Positions 13,338 to 24,987 of a DNA stretch of 64,000 nt are shown piece by piece. The DNA comes from Cryptomeria japonica (lineage: Eukaryota; Streptophyta; Pinopsida; Cupressales; Cupressaceae): assembly GCF_030272615.1 (NCBI RefSeq), contig NC_081415.1:416668757-416732756 (forward strand). The letters are read 5' to 3'. Numbering within the stretch: the stretch's first letter is position 1; each line of letters starts with the position of its first letter. Position numbers and translations under genes: made by a program. Under the pieces are notes generated by a model. It did not search any database. It saw nothing but the letters and a program-made list of their open reading frames with translations, and had not been told where the DNA came from.

Positions 13338-14185
13338 ATGGAGGATTCCAAATTCAAGGTCGGAAAGTTTAACGACCAGAATTATCAGTTATGGAAAATG
13401 TAGATGGAGGATTACCTGTATCAAAAGGATTTGTGGCGGCCGTTGGAAGGAAAGGCAAAGAAAGCGACCACAATGTCAGATGAAGAGTGGGACATTTTAG
13501 ATAGAAAGGCACTGGGATCCATTCGATTGTGCCTTGCACCGTCTGTAGCTTTCAATATAAAAGAAGCAAAAATGACTGTAGATTTGATGGCGACATTGGC
13601 TAAGTTGTATGAGAAACCCTCGGCTTCGAATAAGGTATTTCTTATGAAGCGTTTGTTTAATTTGAAAATGAGTGAGGGAGGATCTGTAGTGGAGCACTTA
13701 AATGAATTTAATACAATTACCAGTCAATTGTCTTTGGTAAAAATTACTTTTGCAGAAGAGGTTAGGGCTCTCTTGATTTTATGTTCTTTGCCAGAAAGTT
13801 GGAATAGCTTGGTTATGGCTGTAAGTAACTCTTTCTATGATAAAAATACTTTGGTATTTGATGATATTGTTGGTTTATCCTAAGCGAGGAAATGCGAAGG
13901 AAAAGCACAAGTGAGACTCCAACATCATCAAGTAGTGTTTTGAATGTGGAGAACAAAGGAAGATCAAAGGAAAGAGGAAAAGGCCCCTAGAATGAGAAGT
14001 CACGAGGGAAGTCAAAGAAAGGACACTCTCAATCTAGAGGAAAGAAAGATTGCTGGTACTGCGAAAAGCCTGGTCATCTAAAGAAAGATAGCTGGTCTTG
14101 GAAAAACAAAGGAGACAAAAATGAAAATGACAGTAAGGAAGCTAATATTGCAAGTAATACTTTACAAGATGCTTTAATCTTATGT
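13338..14185 (+). pseudogene. Copia gag (UBN2-type capsid plus zinc knuckle), broken
   Basis: ATG 13338 opens MEDSKFKVGKFNDQNY, then QLWKM, the usual start of a plant copia Gag. A TAG at 13401 interrupts WKM/MEDYLYQKDLW. The capsid part continues to 13880 with LMKRLFNLKM and the LNEFNTITSQL block. A frameshift near 13870 moves the frame, and a TAG follows near 13987. The zinc knuckle at 14051-14092 reads C-W-Y-C, H, then Ser where the fourth ligand Cys should be (KDSW), so the knuckle is spoiled. Gag packages the element RNA into virus-like particles in the cytoplasm; this copy cannot. Confidence 0.85.
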
Positions 14186-17100
14186 TTGGATAATGTTAAT
14201 GATTCCTGGGTAATAGATTATGGGGCTTCATTTCATGCTACACCCCATAGAAAATATTTTCTAGATTATGTTCAAGGTGATTTTGGACAGGTATATTTGG
14301 GTGATGATGAACCCTGTCAAATTGTTGGAAAAGGAAAGATAAAGATCAAGTTGCAGAATGAAAATGACTGGTTTCTGCAAGAGGTAAGACATGTTCCTAA
14401 TTTAAGAAGAAATTTAATTTCTACAGGGCAACTAGGTAGTGAAGGTTCATAGTTACCTTCTCAGACAGTATTTGGAAGGTCACTAAAGGATCATTAGTAG
14501 TAGCTAAAGGTGCAAATGTAGGCAGATTATATTTGTGTACTGGTAACACTTACTCTACCCTAGCTGCTACAGATAAAGTTACTGCAAGGACAACAACAAT
14601 AGATGTTGCAAGAACAGATTCGATAATGTGGTACCATAGGCTTGGGCACATAAGTGAGAAAGGGATGAAAATCCTTCACTCCAAAAATCTATTTCCAGGA
14701 CTAAAGAAGATTGATTTAGAGTTATGTGAAAATTGTGTTTATGGTAAATAGAAAAGAGTCAAATTTCTCAAGGTTGGGAAAGAGAAGAAGAGTGAGAAGT
14801 TAGAGCTTGTGCATTCAGATGTATTGGGACCAGATCAGGTATCATCTCTTGGTGGCTCTTGTTATTATGTTATTTTTATTGATGACTCAACCAGAAAAAC
14901 ATGGGTATATTTCCTAAAACAAAAATCAGATGTTTTTGAAACTTTTAAGAAATGGAAAGCTTTGGTTGAGAATGAGACAGGAAAAAAGTTGAAGTGTCTC
15001 AAATCGGATAATGGAGGTGCGTATTGCAGCAAAGCATTTGAAGATTACTGCTCCTTAAATGGGATTCGAAAGAAAAAGACAGTTCCAGGAACTCCACAGG
15101 AAAATGGTGTGTCAGAGAGAATGAATAGGACTATCATGGAACGCGCGAGGAGCATGAGATTGCATGCTGGATTGCCCTTACATTTTTGGGTAGATGTTGT
15201 ACATATTGTTGTCTATTTGATAAATAGAGGACCTTCAACCCCTTTGGATGGTGGTATTCCAGAGGAGGCATGGACTGGTAAAAAGGTAAATTATTATTTT
15301 CTGAAAACCTTTGGTTGTGAATCTTTTGTCCATGTTGATAAAGAAAACAAAACCAAGCTTGATGCTAAATCTCAGAAATGTACCTTCATTGGATATGGGA
15401 TAGATGAATATGGCTATCGGTTATGGGATTTTGAAAATAATAAAATAATTAGAAGTAGAGATGTTATATTCAATGAGAAGGTTATGTATAAAGAACAGAT
15501 GTAGGAAAAGAAGTATGAACAGGACAAACAAGAATATGTGGTGTTGGATGAGATTCCTGAAAATGAAATGCCATAGGTACCTGATGCTCAACAACAACAG
15601 ATTGTCCCACAAACTCCTATAAGTGTTAGATGTTCTACGAGGTCAAGTAGACCCCCTGAAATATTTTCTCCTTCTTTGTATTCTATATTATTAACTGATT
15701 ATGGTGAACCAAAAGAATATGAAGAAGAAATGCAGGTGGATGCCAAACAACAGTGGGAGCTAGGCATGAAAGAGGAGATGGACTCCTTGATGAAAAATAA
15801 GACTTGGGACTTAGTCCCTTTACCTGCAGAAAAAAGAGCCTTGCCTAACAAATGGGTTTATCGGCTGAAGGAGGAGGAAGGAGGTCAGAAAAGATATAAG
15901 GCCAGAGTTGTAGTAAAAGGTTTTGCATAGAAAAAGGGTATAGATTATGATGAAATATTTTCTCCAGTTGTAAAAATGACTTCAATTAGAACTGTACTTA
16001 GTCTTGTGGCTGCAGATGATTTACATCTTGAACAATTAGATGTCAAAATAGATTTTCTCCATGGAGATTTGGAGGAGGAAATTTACATGTTGCAACCACA
16101 TGGATATGAGGTCAAAGGTAAGGAGAACTTGGTGTGCAAGTTGAAGAAAAGTTTGTATGGCCTAAAGCAAGCACCCCGACAATGGTATTTAAAATTTGAT
16201 AGTTTCATGGCTGAACACGGTTATCATAGATGTCATTCTGATCATTGCGTATATTTTAAGAGATTGGATAATGGCAGTTATATTATCCCGTTGCTTTATG
16301 TTGATGACATGCTTGTTGCTGGGTCTAACATGCAATATATAAATGATCTTAAACAGAAATTAGCCAGGTCATTTGCTATGAAGGATTTGGGTGCAGCTAA
16401 GCAAATTCTCGGTATGAGGATTACACGGGACAAGAAAAATAGAACCTTGAATTTGTCCCAAAGCGAGTATATAAAGGTGTTGAAAAGATTTAACATGCAG
16501 GATGCAAAAGCAATTAGTACACCTTTGGCTAGTCATTTCAAATTGACTAAGGAGATGTGCCCAAAGGCACAGAAGAGGTAAATAAAATGTCTAACATCCC
16601 GTATTCATCAACTGTTGGCAGTCTGATGTATGTAATGGTATGCACAAGGCCAGATATTGCACATGCAGTGGGAGTTGTGAGCAGGTTTATGAGTAATTCA
16701 AGTATGGAACATTGGAATGTTGTGAAATGGATTCTTCAGTATTTGAAAGGAACTACTACGAAGGCATTATGTTTCAAAGGATCTAATGCTGCTCTGAGTG
16801 GATTTGTTGACTTTGATCTGGTAGGTGATATTGATTCACGGAGGAGTACTACAAGGTATGTTTTTACTATAGGGGGAACTGCAGTTAGTTTGATTTCTAG
16901 GCTGCAAAAGGTTGTTGAACTTTCAACCACTGAAGCGGAGTATGTTGCTGCTACAGAAGCCAGCAAGGAGATGATTTGGTTACAATGTTTTTTGGAGGAA
17001 TTGGGTCAGACACAGGAAGATCGCCCATTGTATACTGATAGCCAGAGTGCCATTTATCTTGTGAAGAACTCTGCTTTTCATTCAAGGACAAAGCACATTC

Positions 17101-17255
17101 AGCTCAGGTACCACTTCATCCAGACTATTTTGGAGGAGGGTCAGTTACGGCTTGAGAAGATTCACACAAGTGAGAATCTTGTCGATATGTTCATGAAGGC
17201 AGTTCCACAGAAGAAGTTGATTTCTTCATCAGTTTTTGTTGGTCTTCTTGATTGA
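14186..17255 (+). pseudogene. Copia pol (protease, integrase, RT, RNase H), broken
   Basis: The protease is at about 14205 with active site IDYGAS, where family members have D-S/T-G. A frameshift near 14450 follows. The pre-integrase zinc region (WYHRLGH, ELCENCVYGK) is at 14630-14748, then TAG 14749. The integrase core is at 14809-15300 with Asp in HSDVLG, Asp in SDNGGAY and Glu in PQENGVSE, so the triad is kept. TAG stops lie at 15502, 15574 and 15928. RT is at about 15760-16560 with LDVKIDFLHGDLEEEI and LLYVDDM (catalytic YVDD kept). A stop at 16579 and a frame change lead to RNase H at about 16600-17255, with TEAEYVAATEA and YTDSQSA. The five TAGs lie at or near positions where relatives carry Gln. 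Confidence 0.9.
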
Positions 17256-17332
17256 TAATTGTGGAATTTATGCCAGTCGAGTCTCAGTGTTTTATCCAAC
17301 AGATGTTGCAAGTACAATGGTGTCGTCTAGTA

Positions 17333-17391
17333 TCAGTCTCGAAGTGGGAGATTGTTTGGTGTGGAGCCTGATCAGTCTCCAAGTGGGAGAT
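17333..17391 (+). other. Polypurine tract, duplicated
   Basis: A 24-base unit ending AAGTGGGAGATTGTT occurs twice, 39 bp apart, with one mismatch. The second copy abuts the 3' LTR start. The tract primes plus-strand DNA synthesis. Confidence 0.75.
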
Positions 17392-17847
17392 TGTTGATAT
17401 GTGGCGACTGATCAAAAAAGTAACGTAATATACACTTAGCACGTATTCTCGTCAGGGTCTGAAGCCGGGCTGGGCCTCAAGAAAGTGGGCATAGCCCACT
17501 GCAGGGGTTCAGGGGCGGTAGCCCCCGAGAAAAAAAAAATTGTCATTTTTTTGTTGATGAAAACCGACATTGTAATAAAACCCTAAAAAGTTCGACTTTG
17601 TTTGTTGCCCTAAAAATGCATGTTATAAGTGGCCGGGATGCTTAAGGCATTGTAAGGTTTATGTATTGTTTTTGTTGGATAATAAGAAAGATCAGACGAC
17701 TGTGTATGGTGGACGTAACCCATTCTAGGTAAACCACGTTAAATCTATGTGTTATCTGTGTCTTGTTTTATTCCTTTATCTTTTGTATTTAGATCTGCAT
17801 ATAATTGTTGGTTCATATCTGCTTCGGATCTGCTTGAAACCCTAACA
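17392..17847 (+). repeat. 3' LTR of the nested copia element
   Basis: It starts TGTTGATATGTGG, ends CCCTAACA, and matches 12828-13277 along its length. The GC-rich block shows many losses of CpG relative to the 5' LTR. Confidence 0.9.
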
Positions 17848-20054
17848 ATTTGGACTTACCAATGTTGGAGCTACTTTTCAAAGGGCCATGGATGTAGCTT
17901 TTGAAGGTCTCATTGATTACATTTTGGTTGTATACCAGGATGATTTGACTGCATACTCTAAGAAAGCAGAAAACCATTGTAATGACTTAGAGAAAATTTT
18001 CATCAAAGCACTGGAGTATGGTATTTCTCTAAACTCAAAAAAGTGTCACTTTGGAGTCACTGAAGGTAAATTTCTAGGTCATATTGTATCTAAAGACGGA
18101 GTAAGGATTGACCCTGAGATAATTGTAGCTATCGACAAAATTCAGATCCCTAAAACAGTAAAAGCTATTCAATCTTTTTTTGGACAAATTAATTTTGTTA
18201 GAAGATTTGTATCAATTTTTTATGAAATTATCAAACCTATTGCAAAGATGTTAAAAAGGGTGCAAAAATAAAATGGACTAATGAAGCAATTGAGGCCTTT
18301 GTGAACATTAAAAGGGCCATCAAGGAAGCACCTATACTTAAGTCTCCTGACTTCTTTAAACCTTTTCAAGTATTTTATTTTGCTTCATTTCATACCATTG
18401 TTGCAGTTATGTTACAAAAGAATGATGAAGGTCATGAACAACCAGTGGCATTTTTTAGCAAGACACTACAAGCCTCTGAGTTAATTATGATATAAATGAG
18501 AAACAAGCATATGCCCTAAATAAAGCTGTAAAATCTTTTAGACCATATTTAGTGGGAGCTAATGTCATTGCATATGTAACTAATGCAGCAGTCAAAGATA
18601 TTTTCAGACAGATTGAAACTATTGGGAGAAGATGCAGATGGATCAATCAAATTCAGGAATTCAACATTAATATCCAAATTACTAAATTGGTAAGAGGTCA
18701 AGGATTGGCAAAACTAATGACGGAATCAAATTTGGAAGCAACACAGATAAATCAGATAGAGTTAGAGGAGGCTCAAATAAGCATTGAGATGTGTCCTTGG
18801 TATAAGAATGTTGTCTATTAGTTAAAGCACATGAAATGTCTGAAGGAGTTGAATGACAGTCAGAAAAGAACACTTAAGCTTCAGGCATCTAGGTATGTAT
18901 TGCTTAAAGGTGATTTGTATTCGAAAAATAGGGATGGTATCCTCTTATTTTGTTTGGATGTTTATCAAGCTCAATCTATTTTAAAAGAATTGCATGAAGG
19001 TGTATGTGGGGGGCATTTTTCAGCAAAAACTACTGCCAATAAAATACTCGATGTCAATTATTATTGGCCACAAGTTTATAAGGATTGTCATACTTATGTT
19101 AGAAGATGTGAGGCTTGCCAGAAATTTTCAGGAAAACTTAAATATGATGGAGCTCTTCCACTCAGACCTATGCAAACTGAAGAACCTTTTCAGATGTGGG
19201 GTGTTGACTTCATAGGAAAAATTTCTAACAAATCCAGTGGAGCACACAAATGGATTTTAGTAGCCACTGATTACTTTACCAAGTGGGTAGAAGCAATTCC
19301 TACAAGGCAAGCAACAAGTAAGGTAGTAACAAAGTTTCTTTTGGAAAATATATTGACAAGATTTGGGGTGCCCCATAAAATTGTTGTAGATAATGGGATG
19401 TGTTTCAGATCCAAAGAATTTGCTGACTTTTGTGAAAATTATGGAATTACACTGTCATATTCCTCACCTTATCACCCCCAGGGGAATGGACAAGCAGAAT
19501 CTAGCAACAAAAACTTATTAAAAATCATTAAAAGGATGTTAGGTGACAACAAAAGGGCATGGGATTCAAAGTTAAATTTAGCAGTATGGGCAGATAGAGT
19601 AACAATCAAGAAATCCACAGGGTTTGCCCCTTATCGTCTTGTTTATGGTAAAGAGGCACGATTACCCGTGAACAACTTGCTAGCAGTGTATAAATTTGTT
19701 TCAAAGGAATATTTACAGGATGTTGATTTCATGGAAGATAGGCTGATACAGTTGGTCGAATTGGATGAGTACATAAGAGAGGCTCAAGAACAAAACATAC
19801 AGAAGCAGAAGATGGTAAAAACACTACATGATAAGAAAGCTTCTATTAGGACCTTTGAGGAACGAGAGTGGGTGCTAAAATGGAATGCAAAGGATCAAGA
19901 TAAGGGCAAGAATGGAAAATTTGAAGCACTTTGGCTAGGACTGTATGTCATCATGGAAAAGAGAGGGGAAAATTCATACTTCTTGCAGAATGTTGATGGT
20001 GAAATTCAAGAATTTCCAGTACATGCTCAGTACCTCAAACATTTTTTCTCTTAA
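17848..20054 (+). pseudogene. Gypsy pol remnant: RT C-terminal half, RNase H, integrase
   Basis: The remnant begins inside RT at FGLTNVGATFQRAMD. It keeps YQDD, in the usual position of the YxDD motif, and continues through KKCHFG and FLGHIVSKDG. RNase H (about 18280-18700) is frameshifted near 18270 and 18495. The integrase frame 18831-20054 is a 407-codon open stretch: an HHCC zinc finger (HEGVCGGH ... CHTYVRRCEACQ), then Asp in WGVDFIG, Asp in VVDNGMC and Glu in GNGQAESSNK. No chromodomain follows; the frame ends LKHFFS. Lineage signature and missing chromodomain fit Tat/Ogre. The N-terminal half of RT and everything upstream is absent, replaced by the copia element. Confidence 0.9.
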
Positions 20055-20192
20055 GGAGTAGAGAGTATTTCTTGTACTATAGTTTGGTTTTCCTTTGTGG
20101 TTTATTTTTGTTTATGTTTTGGTCTGCTTTCCAGAGATAGTTGAGATCTTGCTATGTCCCTAAAAAGAACATACATCCCTAGAAAGAGCCAC
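20055..20192 (+). other. 3' untranslated region of the gypsy element
   Basis: A short non-coding stretch joins the integrase stop to the 3' LTR. A purine-rich run (CTAGAAAGAGCC) lies just before the LTR and is a weak candidate polypurine tract. Confidence 0.5.
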
Positions 20193-20544
20193 TGTTAGCA
20201 CACATTTTTATCAAATATTTTATGCTATTTCTTTGATGTTTTATATGTACATTTAAACATAGGAGCATTTATTGCTGGATTGTATGTGCAGGATATGTGC
20301 AGCAGCATTAGAAAAAATCCCTCTGAGACCCTGTTTTTCAGAATTAGATAAGCACCGCTAGGGCATGCTAAGGGTTGGCACTGAGTATGAACTACATGAG
20401 GAAGTTTCAACATGAAAGCATTGGGAGCCTTATAAGGCATTCTCTGGGCCTATGTGATAGTCTCTGTCATCTATTAGCACATGTTGAGTTTCAAAAAAAG
20501 GTTACAAGTGTGAGTGATATATGAAGAAGAGCTTAATTTGCATA

Positions 20545-21790
20545 ATTGTCAAATTTGAACTATCGGTGTAAGTTACCCCGATAAGACCAAATGGCATAAA
20601 TAATGAGAAAAATTATCGGCATGACCTAGACCGATCACTCCAAAGGAGAACCACAAGGAAGTTTAGAAGAAGGTGTTCATCGACATAACATTCATTATCG
20701 GAGGCATGAGAAAAATGTTGTGCTGATAGCCGATGAGGTGATTAGTATAACCTACACTGATGAAAGACAATGTGAAGTAGACAATAAATTTCATCGAATT
20801 GTCAAAAAATGATATCTCGTGCTACCCCGAAACTCGATGGACTAGATGGAAGAAGGTGGTGTCATCGGCATGACTTTATCCGATGAAGCAACACCAAAAA
20901 ATGGGAATACTAAGCCATCGGGATAGCTCAAACTATCGGTAAAAGGAATTTTGGGTTACGCTGATACCGATAAGAAAGACAAAGTCGAGCACAGAGGAGG
21001 AGGTTATTGGTATGACTTACACCGAGTAAGGAGAATGCGGAGCCTATGTTTTGAAACCATTGGCATATCGGACAGTGTAAGAAAAAGCTACCCCGATACC
21101 CGACAGGGTATATATCATGATGGATGGAAATGATGTTTCATCAGGATAGCCTACACCGAAGTAAGTGACTCAAAGAGCGACAAGGTAAAGTCATCGGGAT
21201 GACATCGGCCCTTTGGAGGAAGACATTTTCTGCTACGCCGATACCCAATGAGGAATCTGAAGCGGTTGTCGGGAAGGAGGCCTCATCGGGGGAATATAAG
21301 CTGATGGATCTTAAAACAAACAGGCTGGAGCCCGATGTCATCAGGTCATCGGAGAAACACAGGAAGGGTTGTCCTGACACCCAATAAGCTTTGCAACATG
21401 ATGACCAAGAGGGATGTTTCATCGGGAAATCATATGCCAATAGACCAAAGAAGTGAAAGGGAAGCACAAGCATGAAGTAAATGTCATTAGGTCATCAGGG
21501 AAACATAAAATAAGTTGTCCTAATACTCTATAAGGTAACCCGATATAACAAATGAGGTGTGGACTACCAAGGGGGGTTCATTGGAATAACTTTTCACTAT
21601 CAGAGGAACATATTTGGAGCTATGTCCAAACCCGATGGGTAGAATGCCACTGAGGAATAAAAGGAGGGTGTATCGGAATGACCTACATCGATATGATCTA
21701 AAGGTGAAAGTAGAACCTAGGCAAGAGGCGAAGTGGTCGGTGAGACCTATACCGACTGAAGGGCAGTTGGTGCCAAATAATTGAATTATC
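20545..21790 (+). repeat. ATCGG/CCGAT motif array in the 3' LTR
   Basis: This is the counterpart of 7440-8720, with the same order of motifs. Several motif copies are changed here by single transitions such as ATCGG to ATTGG. Confidence 0.6.
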
Positions 21791-22054
21791 AAAAAAGTTA
21801 TGTCGATTAGTCATTGCGAAATCTGATTGCAAACAGATCAACCCGCCATTATTAAATGCAGAGAACGGGTAGATTGGTGTTCACACGAGGCAAATCATAG
21901 TAGGATTTCAGTTGAGTAAATGCTTTTAATCCGTCAAATCCATATATGAAGAGTCGGTACAAGAATTTTGCATAACAATTTGAAGCTAACAAAGAGATTG
22001 AAGCAAAATTAAACTACAGAGAATCAAACTGCAGAAAGCTTGAGAGATTCAAAT

Positions 22055-24987
22055 ATGGAGGGTTCTAATTTAAGGGAAAGAGGAAGGTCACAGAAGTTTC
22101 TGAAAGCATTTCTAAGAGGTCTAAAGGGGGAGAAGGTGCATTGAAACGAAAGATGAATCAGGATATGATCGATCAAATGATCTCACCAGGAGCCAAATCT
22201 CGAAGATCAAAAGTTAACCTACCCATCCGTGACCAACTAGAGGATGAGTTCAAAGAAATTGGTGATGTATGGACCAGGATTAGAGGTCACGAATTATTCT
22301 TATATCATTATACAAGGAGAAATAAGCCAGCCCCAATTTCAAACCAATGGACGACTGGATTGGGTAAGCTTGTAGTCCCTAAAGTCTTTGTAAATGTCCA
22401 ATTAATGAAAACATTGGCTAAGGCTTACAATGCTGCAAAAAGATGTATCCAGTTACCAAATGGTGATGCTTTCATCCATATCTCAGTAGCCACCATCCAG
22501 GAGGTTTTTGGTCTAGGTTTTGAATCTAATGTTCTTTTGTCTTTTAAGAAGCTAGAAGAAGAGTATACAAACATGGACACCTTGTACAATGGATGGAATT
22601 TGGCCATTCATAAGGTTGAAAAGGGAAAATTGACAGAAGAGGACGGGCCCCCATTTGATATCAATATCTTCAAGCAGTATATGCAGTATACCTATATGGC
22701 AGGAGGTCAGGTGGGAGGAGTTGAAGTACTAGATGTAGCCCGGATAGGACCTTTGGTCCTTGCTGCCGACACACAGATGCATGAGCCGAGGCAATTCGAC
22801 TATGCTACTTATGTTGTTAAGAAAATACATGAGGGTTTCTTGAGCCTTCAAAATAACCCTGATAAATCTTTTAAGTTTTACTCTTTGTTGATGCATGTGG
22901 TCTTGTTTTATGGACGACTCAGGGGAATGTGGCCTGAGGAACTAAAGTTGAATATTCCTGGTAAAGATGGAGAGGAGCAGCCTGTACAGTTATGGTGGTC
23001 ATTGTGAGATTCACGTTTCATGAGATCCCATTATATCAAGTTTGAAGAGTGTTTTGTGCAGCCTTTATTCAGAGCTTTTGGAGTGTCTTTTGATGGGTCT
23101 TTTTCGAAGGAAATCAAAATATTCCTTAGACCCCATGAACGTGGGGATACCAGAGTAAACCACAATTGGGGTGACTGGTATGTGTGCCAGGACTTCACCT
23201 ATGTTAGGGTTTTCGGGTTTGAACAAGCTCCTTATGTGTTGCTAAAGCCTACACCTGATAGGATCGCTTACCTGGAGATTGTAAGGCAGATGAGTGTCTC
23301 AAATGCAATGCATTTTGGGGGTGCTCACAAGCAAGTTTTCTTGCATGGGACCTTACATTTCAGCGATTTCACTATTGTCTCCACAAAGGCATATGAGATC
23401 ATTGACAAGAGGTTGATAGAAGACTACAACCTCTATGAGCACACAGGTTGGAAGAACTATGACCCTGAGGGCTATATCTACCAGGGTAGGAAAAAGCAAA
23501 ATCTGGGTGATTACTTTCATGAGTATGTAGAAGCCTAGGATATCTTTAGGAACAAAGAGTCTGAGGAGGCTATGCAAATAGTCCAAAGTTGAGAATGGAA
23601 ACTGGATGAGAAGAAGCAACGGTTGCAGGAGATAGGAGAGGAAGAAGAGGCAGAGAGCGAATCAGGAGAAAATAAAGTTATTTCAAGATTTAGGAGGCTT
23701 GAAAGGGAGGAAGAACCTGAAGCATAGGACATAACTATTGCAAGGATAAATGTGGATGTGGATGTTAGGCTAGAGGAGCATACCTCTTTTGTGTCTGATG
23801 ATGAGTTCATCAAGTCAAAGGAATTCAAGTCCTTCTTTTAGCACTTCAAGGGGAAAAGGCTAAGAGAAGCAATGTCTGACATTACACCAGAGAATGAGGC
23901 AGAGATGCTTAGGAAACTGAAGGAGGATATTGATGCAGAAGTGGAAAGCATGACGCCACAAAGGGGAAGGTAGCTTCTTGTAGAGGTAGGGATTATGTTG
24001 TTTCCAGGTTGGGGTCTTAGTGCATCTTTCATTTTTGATAGCCTGTTACATTTAGAGAAGAAGGATTTCAAATTGGACATTCAGGGCGTGAATGACATAT
24101 TCATTAGGTCAAGATATGATCCAGATGATGAGCCTATGTGGTTGTGGGCTCTTTATCCCCCAAATAAAGGGCCAAAGAGCATAGATGTGGACAAGGCTTT
24201 TGGATACATGTTGAAGTTGAAGGTTGGAGAGGTTGATCCCATGGTCACGGTAGATATAGGAGTTGATATCTCAAAATTAAACAAAGCACAGATGAAGATG
24301 TTGATGAAAGAAGTAGGAAAGTATAAATCGTTGTATGAAGAACTTTTGAGGCGTAGGGGACATCCTGTACCCCAGATAGCAGACAAATCCAAATTGAAAA
24401 AGAAGTGTGAAGAGCTCTACAAGGAAAACAAAAAATTGAAGGAAAGAATACAAAGCATAAGGACAAACACGACATGTATCTTATTGACAAAATGATTTGA
24501 AAATCTACAGAAGGTATTGGAAGAATTTTGGACTGTTTACCAAAAAACTATGGATAACGCATTAGCACACCAAAGGATCCTTAATAGGTTAAACATGTTA
24601 CTGCAGAATCAGACACTGGGTGACAAAAGGATAAATAAAGTCAAAAGGCTAATTGACACTCATCAAGAATTCACAACATAATTAAATACCGAGTATGAGG
24701 AATGTAAAGGGATTGTCAATCATGGATTTCCAGATGTAGTTGATGATGCAAGGGTCATGAAGGACAAGCACCAATGGATTACCAAATGCAGGTCTCTACT
24801 CAATTCAGCCCTTAGTGTTGCCCGTGTGGATGTGTTGGACATGAATGAAACATGGGAGCAGGTTGAAGGTTTTGTTACAACAGAGATAGCGGTCAGAGAT
24901 ATTATCTTCAACACTACTACCTATAAAGAGGAAAAATATCTTCAGCACATCCAGAAATGTGGTCAGCGGCTGGATGGAAAAGGCTAA
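22055..24987 (+). pseudogene. LTR-encoded ORF of ~950 codons, decayed (3' LTR copy)
   Basis: This is the second copy of the frame described at 8971-11811. From 22141 it is open for 289 codons, then broken by TGA 23008, TAG 23536, TGA 23590, TAG 23725, TAG 23839, TAG 23971, TGA 24493 and TAA 24679, and ends TAA 24985-24987. The start ATG (22055) is one base out of frame because of a deletion between it and 22141. Conserved blocks include IHISVATIQEVFGLGF, MHEPRQFDYATYVV, DWYVCQDFTYVRVFGF and ITPENEAEMLRKLKEDID. Only the TAG at 23971 coincides with a stop in the other copy (10810), so it was present when the element inserted. That implies either two consecutive ORFs (about 613 and 330 codons) or a stop in the parent. 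No named domain is recognised. Confidence 0.7.

Larger units (their letters stand above)
12828..17847 (+). mobile_element. Ty1/copia retrotransposon, Tork/Tnt1-like, nested in the gypsy element
   Basis: LTRs of 450 and 456 bp, starting TGTT and ending CCCTAACA, flank a primer site, gag, protease, integrase, RT and RNase H in copia order. The integrase and RT resemble the Tnt1/Tork group. The coding region has five TAG stops and at least three frameshifts, so it cannot be active. The flanking bases (CCAAT before, ATTTG after) are not a target duplication. The left flank is gypsy LTR and the right flank is gypsy RT, so DNA was lost at this site during or after insertion. Confidence 0.9.
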
